Source: an uncultured Spirochaetota bacterium (GTDB taxonomy: Bacteria; Spirochaetota; UBA4802; UBA5368). From it: 5,097 nt of DNA. Below are positions 1-5,097 of the stretch, in pieces (position 1 is the first letter of the stretch; each line of letters begins with the position of its first letter). Below the pieces are notes generated by a model. That model worked only from the letters and a program-made list of their open reading frames with translations. It made no database searches and was not told where the DNA came from. Made by a program: the position numbers and the translations under genes. Location of the stretch: NCBI GenBank assembly GCA_937864375.1, contig CALMJO010000405.1, forward strand, positions 1 to 5,097. Direction: 5' to 3'.

Positions 1-1086
1 GATCGCGAAGCGTGCGCCCGCGTAGTCCCGCCGCACCTTGTCGCCTATCTCGCGGTAGAATGGAACTGAATCCGCGCGTTTCCCCATGCGTCCGCCGTAG
101 GGCGGGTTGAGGACGAGGAGCGTGTCCGCGGATGGCGGCGCGTCGGGAACGTACGCGAAAAAATCCATGCGCGACGGCGCGACGATTCCCATCAGTCCCG
201 CATGCCCGGCGTTCTCCGACGCGGCCGAAACCGCGCGCTCGTCGATGTCGCCGCACACGATGCTCAGGGGCTTATCAAAGGCGCCCGCCGATGCGGCGTG
301 CTTTCTCATGTAATTGAACGCCGCCGGCCTGAACGAGGGCCAGGCCTGGAACGAGAACGCTCTGGCCTCTCCCGCCGGGCGTCCCGCGCGCATGAGCGCG
401 GCCTCGAGCGAGAAGCTGCCGGAGCCGCACATGGGGTCGATGAGGGTGTCGCACGAATCGATGCGCGCAGCGCGAAGGATGCAGGCGGCGAGCGTCTCTC
501 GCAGCGGCGCGTCCACGACGTGCGTCTTGTAGCCGCGCCGGTACAGCGGCTCGCCGCTTGAGTCCAGGCTCACGGCGCACACGTCGTCATGGAAGCGCAC
601 GAACACCTGGAAGGCGACAGTCGGCCCCCCCTCCTCCTTCTTCGCGACGCGTAAACCGTACGGGGCAATTCTTTCCGCGATCGCGGAACGCAGCTCCTGT
701 TCGATGCGCCCCGTGTGAAAGAGACGTGAATGACGGCAGGTGATGGAGCATTCAAGCGATGCGCCGCCGGCGAGGTAGAGCTCCCAGGGGAATTCCGCGA
801 GCTTCGCATGAAGGCGCGCAAAGTGCTCGGCCCTGAACGCGGTGAGGCGCATGAGCAGGCGCGTGATGGTGAAGGCAAGGTAATTGACGCGGCAGACGTC
901 GTCGATCTTCCCGGAGAACTCGACGCCCCCCTCGGTGAGATGGAGCGTAGACGAAATGCCCAGCTCGCGGAGCTCGCCCGCGGCGGTTTCCTCGAAGCCG
1001 GGATGAACGACGGCGAAGAGCTCGTGCTCCCTTCCCGTTACATGCCGGCGGATCCGCCGCGCGAGCGCCTTGTCGGGAGGGGTCAT
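1..1086 (-). CDS. THUMP-domain class I SAM-dependent RNA methyltransferase (RlmL/YpsC/Trm14-like), 3' end outside the window
   Basis: The frame is open from the ATG at 1086 to the left edge (362 residues, no stop). The N-terminal part (about residues 20-175) fits the ferredoxin-like plus THUMP RNA-binding module. It is followed by the family linker LYRRGYKTHVVDAPLRETLA (181-200). The Rossmann methyltransferase fold follows: SAM-binding motif I DPMCGSGSFSLEAA at 217-230, an acidic GDID turn at 279-282, and catalytic motif IV NPPYGGRM at 327-334. NPPY with a THUMP domain marks the family that makes N2-methylguanosine in rRNA or tRNA, often misnamed 'N6-adenine-specific DNA methylase'. Relatives are about 380 residues, so only a few dozen should be missing. 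The start is supported by GAAGGAG just upstream and by the one-base overlap with the cheX stop (TAATG). The exact target nucleotide cannot be read from sequence; RlmL-like 23S rRNA or a tRNA guanine are the options. Confidence 0.92.
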   Translation of the reverse strand, partial: MTPPDKALARRIRRHVTGREHELFAVVHPGFEETAAGELRELGISSTLHLTEGGVEFSGKIDDVCRVNYLAFTITRLLMRLTAFRAEHFARLHAKLAEFPWELYLAGGASLECSITCRHSRLFHTGRIEQELRSAIAERIAPYGLRVAKKEEGGPTVAFQVFVRFHDDVCAVSLDSSGEPLYRRGYKTHVVDAPLRETLAACILRAARIDSCDTLIDPMCGSGSFSLEAALMRAGRPAGEARAFSFQAWPSFRPAAFNYMRKHAASAGAFDKPLSIVCGDIDERAVSAASENAGHAGLMGIVAPSRMDFFAYVPDAPPSADTLLVLNPPYGGRMGKRADSVPFYREIGDKVRRDYAGARFAI

Positions 1087-1098
1087 TACTCCTTCGCG
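1084..1098 (-). promoter_or_regulatory. Overlapping stop/start with ribosome binding site (translational coupling)
   Basis: On the minus strand the sequence reads GCGAAGGAGTAATG. GAAGGAG is a strong Shine-Dalgarno sequence inside the last codons of cheX, the TAA stops cheX, and its final A is the first base of the methyltransferase ATG. This fixes the methyltransferase start and implies that both proteins come from one mRNA. Confidence 0.8.
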
Positions 1099-1577
1099 AT
1101 GGCCAGGAGCACGCCCATGGTGCCCTCTTCCAGGTCGAAGTTGGAGGAGTAGAACCTGTGGTCGCGCTCGGAGGCGAGGATCTCGTGGAAGCCGGCGAGC
1201 TCGGGCGGCGAAAGGGAAATGTCCGCGGAGATGTCCTGGAGCCTGCCGATGGTGTTTCCAGCGATCATGTTCCCGACCTCGCCCAGGATGTCCAGGTGGT
1301 CGCTGTCGAAGTAGTCCTGCGCTATTCCCGGAACGAGCTTCGCGCACACGGCGAACGCGGTCTTGAGAGAGATGAAGTAGGCGAAGTAGCCCTTGAGGTC
1401 CGCCGAGTACTCGATCTTGATGATGATGTCGTTGGGCAGGGTGGAGAGCCGCCGGCCGAACACCTTCTTGGGGCGAGCCTCGGTGGTGAGGAGGGACCGG
1501 AACACCGTCGAGATGGTGTCCGCGATGTTCTGAAAATAGAGCTTGCCCTTTTCCTCGACCTTGATGCCCTTTCTCAT
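1086..1577 (-). CDS. cheX: CheX-family chemotaxis phosphatase (CheY-P phosphatase)
   Basis: A 163-residue cytoplasmic protein, the usual size for CheX. The signature D-X3-E-X2-N lies at D96-E100-N103 inside LDILGEVGNMIAGN. Prolines 124-125 follow about 21 residues later, as in the CheC/CheX/FliY family. In characterised members the E and N position water to hydrolyse phospho-CheY, resetting the flagellar motor signal. Only one such motif is seen, which fits CheX rather than the two-motif CheC. I chose the ATG at 1577 because GGGAG sits seven bases upstream. The frame stays open to 1700, but the extra 41 residues are Arg/Cys/His-rich and run into the repeat array. No other chemotaxis gene is visible, so it is an orphan here. 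It is coupled to the downstream RNA methyltransferase by TAATG. A divergent CheX-like domain serving another response regulator is possible. Confidence 0.88.
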   Translation of the reverse strand: MRKGIKVEEKGKLYFQNIADTISTVFRSLLTTEARPKKVFGRRLSTLPNDIIIKIEYSADLKGYFAYFISLKTAFAVCAKLVPGIAQDYFDSDHLDILGEVGNMIAGNTIGRLQDISADISLSPPELAGFHEILASERDHRFYSSNFDLEEGTMGVLLAIAKE

Positions 1578-1589
1578 CTTTATTCTCCC

Positions 1590-1648
1590 GCCCGGTAATG
1601 CCGGGCACCGCCTGTGGTCTCTTTCTGTACGCGCCCGGCCGCGGTGCC
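1590..1648 (-). promoter_or_regulatory. Hairpin-rich leader directly upstream of the cheX ribosome binding site
   Basis: Two perfect inverted repeats share bases. A small hairpin pairs GCCCGG (1590-1595) with CCGGGC (1601-1606) around a five-base loop and ends right beside the cheX Shine-Dalgarno. A longer-range stem pairs GGCACCGC (1604-1611) with GCGGTGCC (1641-1648). The two overlap at 1604-1606, and CCGGGC can also pair with GCCCGG at 1633-1638, so the folds exclude one another. The pairings are seen directly. A role in controlling cheX translation is inference. Confidence 0.4.
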
Positions 1649-1671
1649 GTGGTTGTGTATGACAGGTGGAG

Positions 1672-1700
1672 AGCATACAGGAACGGGCCAATATTTGCAA
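1672..1700 (-). promoter_or_regulatory. Candidate sigma70-type promoter for cheX and the methyltransferase
   Basis: On the minus strand TTGCAA (1700-1695, 4/6 to the -35 consensus) and TATGCT (1677-1672, 4/6 to -10) are separated by exactly 17 bases. A start near 1665 would give a leader of about 90 nt carrying the overlapping hairpins before the cheX ATG. Matches of this quality also occur by chance. Confidence 0.35.
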
Positions 1701-1788
1701 CTGATATTCCTGAATGGCCCTGTCAGGGCGGGGGAAGGAGGGTGGCCGATGGGATGGTCGGTCCGGGGAGCGCTCGCTGGGGGAAATG

Positions 1789-1881
1789 AGATATAACTAT
1801 GCGTGCATTTATAGGCAAGGCGCCGTACGCGGGTGTACGGGCCTGTAGGAAGCGTCGTGAAAAGGGCATATAGTTATATCT
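1789..1881. repeat. 93-nt element bounded by perfect 12-bp inverted repeats, foldable as one long hairpin
   Basis: AGATATAACTAT (1789-1800) is the exact reverse complement of ATAGTTATATCT (1870-1881), and the pairing continues with GC after a two-base bulge. Inside are two stacked stems: TATAGGC (1810-1816) with GCCTGTA (1841-1847, one G-U pair), then CCGTAC (1823-1828) with GTACGG (1835-1840) around the loop GCGGGT. No transposase, no obvious target-site duplication and no T-tract are seen, so it is neither a clear mobile element nor a standard terminator. A structured RNA, a MITE-like remnant or a protein-binding palindrome all remain possible. Confidence 0.55.
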
Positions 1882-2102
1882 GGGATTGCATCTGGCACTG
1901 TCTGGGCGGAGCAGTTCAAGGGGGGCCGAGCGGTGGACGGGCTTCTCAGGGAGCTTCGAGCGGATCAGGGCATAACAATACATCGTTCCAGGCGTGCGGC
2001 GCGACGGCTTGAGTGCGAACTGGCGTAAACGCATACGAGGATGGGGCAATGGTTATATATGACGGTTTGTCCGGCTGTGTCATTGCGGGAATGTTCAGGA
2101 GG

Positions 2103-2124
2103 GGGCCGATTAGCTGATCGGTCC
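2103..2124. repeat. Hairpin in the third repeat copy, also present in the first
   Basis: GGGCCGAT (2103-2110) pairs with ATCGGTCC (2117-2124) through eight pairs, one of them G-T, around a six-base loop. The first copy has the same hairpin at 1744-1763: GGCCGAT with GTCGGTC, a six-base loop of different sequence, and a closing T-A pair replaced by T-G. The middle copy has lost it. Same stem with a different loop hints at constraint on the fold, but two copies are thin evidence. Confidence 0.45.
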
Positions 2125-2181
2125 TCGAAACGCCTTTCCCCGGTCCGTATATAACTTATATGAATCGTTGCCGGGACCGGC

Positions 2182-3309
2182 TCAGATACCGTGAACGGGG
2201 AACACGTTTCCCTTGATCCAGGAAACGATTCCGCGCGCGTGATCCATGCACTCCTGCTTCTCCTGGCCCTCCACGACGAAGGGCTCGTCGCAGAGTCGCC
2301 CCGCGTGCACCTCCGGGCCGTACATCATCCCGCCCACGACTCCCGCGTAATGGTCGTGCGGCGTGAGCCCGCAGAATTCCGCCCACGCGAGCGTCCACAG
2401 CGCCGAGGTCTTCCAGGCATTGTAGCCCCCGCCGCCCACCGCGAGGATGGCGGGACAGAGCGCCTTGATATCCCGGATCACGCGCTGGTAGCCGTTCGAG
2501 GTGAGGTTGAAGTGCGCGAGCGGGTCCTCGCGGTGCGTGTCGCCTCCCACCTGCGCGATGAGGATATCCGGCTTGAAGGCTGCGACGAGCGGGGGCACGA
2601 CCTCCTCGAAGGCGTACACGTAAACCTCGTCGTCGGTGCCCTTGAGGAGGGGGACATTCACGTTGAAGCCCAGGCCCTCCCCTTCTCCGGTCTCGTTTTC
2701 AAACCCGCTCCACGGGTAAAGCGTCTTTCCCGATTCATGCAGGGAGATGGTGAGCACCTTGTTGGATTTATAGAAGGCGCTTTCGACCCCGTTCCCGTGG
2801 TGAACGTCGATGTCCACATAGGCGACGCGCTTGCCGTGCCGGATGAGCGTCTGCGCCGCGACGGCGATGTCGTTCACGTAGCAGAACCCGCCCGCATGGT
2901 CCTTTCCCCCGTGATGGAAGCCGCCGATGGGATTGAAGGCGAACGAGGCCTCACCCGACAGGAGCTTCAGGGCGGCATCATAGGTTCCGCCGGCAGTGAC
3001 GAGCGAGAAGCGGTACATGCCCGGGAAGAGAGGGTTGTCCCCCGTGCCCAGCCCGGACTCGAGCATCTCCAGGGTAAAGCGCCCCTCGTCCGCGCGCTTG
3101 AGCATGTCAATGTAATAGCGCGTGTGGAAAAGGTAAAGGAGCTCCTCGTCCAGGGGGCGCGGAGTGGCGATGCACTGGTTTGCCTCGTGCAGTAGGGTAT
3201 AGCGGTTGAGGAGGTCCATGAGGTATTTCCCGCGGCCCGGCTTGAAGGGGTGGCTGGGATCGTATTCTACCCGCGAGACCTCATCGGAATACATGAGCAC
3301 GTGTTTCAT
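2182..3309 (-). CDS. acuC: AcuC/class I histone-deacetylase-family Zn-dependent deacetylase
   Basis: A 375-residue arginase/deacetylase-fold enzyme, close to the length of Bacillus AcuC. The catalytic set is complete: the His-His dyad in GGFHHGGKDHAGGFCYVND (H132, H133), zinc ligands D168 and H170 in DIDVHHGNG, third ligand D257 in QVGGDTHREDPL, and the transition-state tyrosine Y296 in VGGGGYN. It should therefore remove acyl groups, probably acetyl from lysine. AcuC in Bacillus deacetylates acetyl-CoA synthetase, but no acs, acuA or acuB is visible here, so the substrate is inferred only from the family. There is no signal peptide or membrane segment. I chose the ATG at 3309 because MKHVLMYSDE is the typical family start. 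The frame is open to 3408, but those 33 extra residues are not family-like and cover the promoter. The Shine-Dalgarno (GGGGG about ten bases upstream) is weak. The gene looks monocistronic. Confidence 0.92.
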   Translation of the reverse strand: MKHVLMYSDEVSRVEYDPSHPFKPGRGKYLMDLLNRYTLLHEANQCIATPRPLDEELLYLFHTRYYIDMLKRADEGRFTLEMLESGLGTGDNPLFPGMYRFSLVTAGGTYDAALKLLSGEASFAFNPIGGFHHGGKDHAGGFCYVNDIAVAAQTLIRHGKRVAYVDIDVHHGNGVESAFYKSNKVLTISLHESGKTLYPWSGFENETGEGEGLGFNVNVPLLKGTDDEVYVYAFEEVVPPLVAAFKPDILIAQVGGDTHREDPLAHFNLTSNGYQRVIRDIKALCPAILAVGGGGYNAWKTSALWTLAWAEFCGLTPHDHYAGVVGGMMYGPEVHAGRLCDEPFVVEGQEKQECMDHARGIVSWIKGNVFPVHGI

Positions 3310-3348
3310 GGCAACAGGCCCCCGCGTTCGGGATTGGCGGCTGTATAA

Positions 3349-3376
3349 AGTATAGCGCGTCCGGAGATAGTCTAAA
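3349..3376 (-). promoter_or_regulatory. Candidate sigma70-type promoter for acuC
   Basis: Minus-strand TTTAGA (3376-3371, 4/6) and TATACT (3354-3349, 5/6) are 16 bases apart and lie about 40 bases upstream of the acuC ATG. An AT-rich palindrome TAAATAAAATTTA (3373-3385) overlaps the -35 and could be an operator. A second possibility is TTGAAC, 17 bases, then TAAATT just upstream. Confidence 0.45.
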
Positions 3377-3497
3377 TAAAATTTACAGTAGCAGCGGGGC
3401 CTGTTCAATAGATATATTCATCAGATTGGCAGTGTCGTCCATGCCGACGGATCACGCGCCGGCGACGATGAAATCATCTAGGCCGTGAAAGCGCCGC

Positions 3498-3518
3498 GGA
3501 TCGGTCAAACCACGATCC
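3498..3518 (-). terminator. Weak hairpin right after the mscS stop codon
   Basis: GGATCG (3498-3503) pairs perfectly with CGATCC (3513-3518) around a nine-base loop, one base beyond the channel gene's TGA. There is no following T-run on the minus strand, so it is at best a weak or Rho-assisted stop or an mRNA 3'-end stabiliser. Confidence 0.25.
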
Positions 3519-3519
3519 C

Positions 3520-4560
3520 TCAGCCGCGCTCCGGCTGCTTCAAATGAACCGTTCTCACCGGGTAGGGAATCTCGATCCCCTCCGCCGCGAACCGCCTGTA
3601 GAGGCGCTTGATGAACTCGTGCGTGATAAGGTAGCGCGCGGAGTACTCGCGCGCGCACAGGATCACCCTGAAGTCCACGCTGGAGCTCCCGAATGCCGAA
3701 AAGCGTACGCAGGGCGTGAAGTCCGGTTTCGCGCCCTCGACCGACGACAGTACCTCGCGCGCCGTTTCCAGCACGACGGTCTCGACCCTGTCCAGATCGC
3801 TGCCGTAGGCGACGCCGGCGGGAACCGTGAACTCGACCTCGCTCTCAGGGAGGTGGAAGTTCGTGATGATCGCGGTCGCGAGCTTCGCGTTGGGGACGAT
3901 CACCATGCTGTTTTCGAGGGTGCGTATGCTGGTGTTGCGCCAGGTGATGTCGGCGACATGGCCGCTCGAGCCGTTGTCGAGCGTGACGAAATCGCCCTGC
4001 GTGATCTGGCGGGACACGATGATCTGCAGGCCCGAGAAGAGGTTGGAGAGCGTGTCCTGGAGCGCGAGAGCTACGGCGAGCCCCCCGACGCCCAACGCGG
4101 TGAGGATGGGCGCGATCGAGATGCCCAGGCTCTGAAGAATGATGAGCAGGCCCAGCGCGATGACGACCGCGCGTACGACGTTTGCGATGATGGTCGTCTG
4201 CGGGAGCGCCCCCGTGCGACTCTTCGAGTAGAGCTCGACGAATCCCACGGCGACGCGCGCGGCGCAGAGCGTGACGGTGAAGATAGTCGTCACGAGAATC
4301 GCGCTGGTGAGCGCGTGCGTGACTCGCTCTCCCGGGGAAACGTCCATCACGGCGACATAGAGCCCCGCTAGGGTGAACCAGAGCACCGTCATGTGCCTGA
4401 GCGAGGAGATGATGACCGAATCCCATCCCCAGTTGGTGCGCCGTGCGACCGCCTTGAGCCTCCTGAGCACGACCTTTTCGGAGACGTAGCCGAGGATGAT
4501 TCCGCCGCATACCCAGGAAACCGGGCTTATCCATACGTGCAGGGCCGGTAGCGTTTCCAT
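3520..4560 (-). CDS. MscS-family small-conductance mechanosensitive ion channel
   Basis: A 346-residue inner-membrane protein, longer than the 286-residue E. coli MscS because it has extra N-terminal membrane helices. Hydrophobic segments lie at about residues 11-27, 57-74, 84-108 and 124-147. The pore-lining helix is at about 150-180 and contains GVGGLAVALALQDTLSNL (157-174), the Gly/Ala-rich packing pattern of MscS. A beta domain follows (GDFVTLDNGSSGHVADI, then NTSIRTLENSMVIVPNAKL). The cytoplasmic alpha-beta domain ends in the family tail EGIEIPYPVRTVHL (327-340). It opens under membrane tension to release solutes on hypo-osmotic shock. The start at 4560 is supported by GGGAGG four bases upstream. 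It is divergent from a symporter, and a separate promoter and a 210-bp gap separate it from acuC. YnaI/YbdG-like subfamily membership is possible but not proven. Confidence 0.93.
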   Translation of the reverse strand: METLPALHVWISPVSWVCGGIILGYVSEKVVLRRLKAVARRTNWGWDSVIISSLRHMTVLWFTLAGLYVAVMDVSPGERVTHALTSAILVTTIFTVTLCAARVAVGFVELYSKSRTGALPQTTIIANVVRAVVIALGLLIILQSLGISIAPILTALGVGGLAVALALQDTLSNLFSGLQIIVSRQITQGDFVTLDNGSSGHVADITWRNTSIRTLENSMVIVPNAKLATAIITNFHLPESEVEFTVPAGVAYGSDLDRVETVVLETAREVLSSVEGAKPDFTPCVRFSAFGSSSVDFRVILCAREYSARYLITHEFIKRLYRRFAAEGIEIPYPVRTVHLKQPERG

Positions 4561-4592
4561 TTGTCCTCCCGTGGCCGAGTAAAAGTCCGGGC

Positions 4593-4622
4593 ATCATAGC
4601 AGGTCTCATGCTTGCGCGTAAA
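4593..4622 (-). promoter_or_regulatory. Candidate sigma70-type promoter for the mechanosensitive channel gene
   Basis: Minus-strand TTTACG (4622-4617, 4/6) and TATGAT (4598-4593, 5/6) are separated by 18 bases. The AT-rich block AATAATAATATT (4621-4632) just upstream could act as an UP element. The predicted start near 4586 leaves a short leader of about 26 nt before the ATG at 4560. Confidence 0.45.
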
Positions 4623-4814
4623 TAATAATATTCAATGGAATGATTTGGGAGGGCCCAGGGGGCCGAATGCAGCATGGGTATTCCGTTTCTCCGGGAATTG
4701 TCAGCAGTATATCATGTGCAGGTCTTCATTCCGTGGAAGTGCCCCTGTCTAACGCGGCACGATTCCGCTTGCATTCCCGCGTCGACGGCGTTACACTTCG
4801 TGCGGAGAGAGCGC

Positions 4815-5097
4815 ATGACCGTACTCGATTGGATCATCGTTGCCGTATACATCGTCGCGGTAATCGCGATGAGCATCATCGTGGCGATGCGCCAGAAGAC
4901 CAGCGATGATTACTACCTGGGTGGCCGCAGCGTTCCCTGGTGGCTCATCGGGTCCTCGCTCATGGCAAACCAGGTAAGCGCCATCAGCCTCATCGGCGCA
5001 CCGGCATTCATAGCGCTACGCGCGGGTGGAGGGCTTTCCTGGCTGCAGTACGAGTTCGCAATACCGCCAGCGATGATCGTGGTGATCGTGTCCCTGG
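4815..5097 (+). CDS. Sodium:solute symporter (SSS/SLC5 family), N-terminal part only
   Basis: Ninety-four residues are present and the frame is still open at the right edge; full-length relatives have about 450-600 residues. The first helix (residues 4-24, WIIVAVYIVAVIAMSIIVAM) is followed by the family hallmark DDYYLGGRSVPWW (31-43). The second helix carries ANQVSAISLIGAPAFIA (51-67), the broken-helix segment that contributes to the Na+ site in vSGLT-type carriers. A third helix begins around 82. The protein should be an inner-membrane carrier using the Na+ gradient to import a sugar, amino acid, organic acid or similar; the substrate cannot be told from this part. The ATG at 4815 has GGAG about eight bases upstream. 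No convincing plus-strand promoter was found in 4561-4814; TATCAT at 4710-4715 is the best -10-like hexamer but lacks a good -35. Confidence 0.9.
   Translation, partial: MTVLDWIIVAVYIVAVIAMSIIVAMRQKTSDDYYLGGRSVPWWLIGSSLMANQVSAISLIGAPAFIALRAGGGLSWLQYEFAIPPAMIVVIVSL

Larger units (their letters stand above)
1694..2155. repeat. Three degenerate tandem copies of a ~179-bp unit in the cheX-acuC gap
   Basis: Landmarks recur at an almost constant period. TGTC-NN-GGCGG-like blocks start at 1721, 1899 and 2078. GGCCGA blocks start at 1744, 1924 and 2104. A terminal ATAAC ends at 1797, 1976 and 2155. Copies two and three both start with GTTATAT (1873 and 2052), span 104 bp to ATAAC, and are preceded by 75-bp spacers. 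Base identity between copies two and three is only about 60% over the first 55 bp, so the array is old or weakly constrained. The first copy lacks a clear GTTATAT start. The period is not a multiple of three and no credible reading frame crosses it, so it is probably non-coding. The family is unknown to me. Confidence 0.6.
1578..2181. other. 604-bp gene-free gap between acuC and cheX
   Basis: No reading frame here looks like protein. The longest (minus, 1723-2049) is rich in Pro, Arg and Ser, has no domain, and crosses repeat boundaries in different phases. The gap holds the cheX leader and promoter candidate, the three-copy repeat, the 93-nt hairpin, and an inverted repeat GGGCCA (1685-1690)/TGGCCC (1715-1720). 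GCCGG/CCGGC at 2170-2181 abuts the acuC stop but has no following T-run. Short AT islands around each GTTATAT/ATATAAC stand out against the GC-rich background. Confidence 0.7.

Noticed and set aside
1578..1700. N-terminal extension of CheX
   Set aside because: The extra 41 residues are not CheX-like and would cover the leader hairpins and promoter; the ATG at 1577 has a clear Shine-Dalgarno.
1723..2049. Minus-strand 108-residue frame in the gap
   Set aside because: It crosses repeat units whose 179-bp period changes the phase, with no domain and no good ribosome binding site seen.
1694..2155. CRISPR array
   Set aside because: The repeats are long, degenerate and few, the spacers are 75 bp, and no cas gene is present.
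2170..2181. GCCGG/CCGGC as the acuC terminator
   Set aside because: The loop is only two bases (or the stem four), with no T-run after it.
2191..3195. Long plus-strand frame (334 residues)
   Set aside because: It is the antisense shadow of acuC, whose catalytic motifs are unmistakable; the plus-strand product is Arg/Glu/Val/His-rich with no domain.
3544..4371. Long plus-strand frame (275 residues)
   Set aside because: It is antisense to the MscS gene, and its composition (Arg/Asp/Glu/Ala) is typical of a GC-rich shadow frame.
4658..4666. GGGGGCCGA as a fourth copy of the repeat core
   Set aside because: Only nine bases match; the flanks do not align with the units at 1924 or 2104.
3845..4675. 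Minus-strand frame of 276 residues overlapping the channel gene
   Set aside because: It is an out-of-phase shadow of mscS; His/Arg/Pro-rich with no family match.

Overview
The window is a piece of GC-rich bacterial chromosome, roughly 60% G+C by eye. It holds five recognisable protein genes and one unusual 600-bp non-coding gap. Four genes lie on the minus strand. Read in their own direction they are: a MscS-type mechanosensitive channel (3520-4560), an AcuC/class I histone-deacetylase-like deacetylase (2182-3309), a CheX-type CheY-P phosphatase (1086-1577), and a THUMP-domain RNA methyltransferase of the RlmL/YpsC type (from 1086 to the left edge, unfinished). The fifth gene, a sodium:solute symporter, starts at 4815 on the plus strand, is divergent from the channel gene and runs off the right edge. 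The genes do not fix the organism. A CheX protein and Shine-Dalgarno-led, sigma70-like promoters fit a motile Gram-negative outside the enterics, such as a spirochaete or a deltaproteobacterial-grade lineage. This is inference only.

Layout: 1-1086 is the methyltransferase. Its ATG overlaps the cheX stop codon (TAATG), so the two form a translationally coupled pair. 1578-2181 has no credible gene. It contains three degenerate tandem copies of a unit of about 179 bp (about 1694-2155), a 93-nt long imperfect hairpin between the first two copies, and a hairpin-rich leader just before cheX with a plausible promoter. 2182-3309 is acuC, with its own AT-rich promoter region at about 3349-3376. 3520-4560 is mscS. 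4561-4814 is the divergent promoter region. 4815-5097 is the start of the symporter.

The genes do not form one pathway. They look like separate housekeeping or stress units: rRNA/tRNA modification with a chemotaxis phosphatase, protein or small-molecule deacetylation, osmotic safety, and Na+-driven uptake. The part that standard annotation would leave blank is the repeat array upstream of cheX. Its landmarks recur at 178-180 bp although the sequence has drifted, and it carries inverted arms and a hairpin conserved in two copies. I could not match it to any known element from memory.
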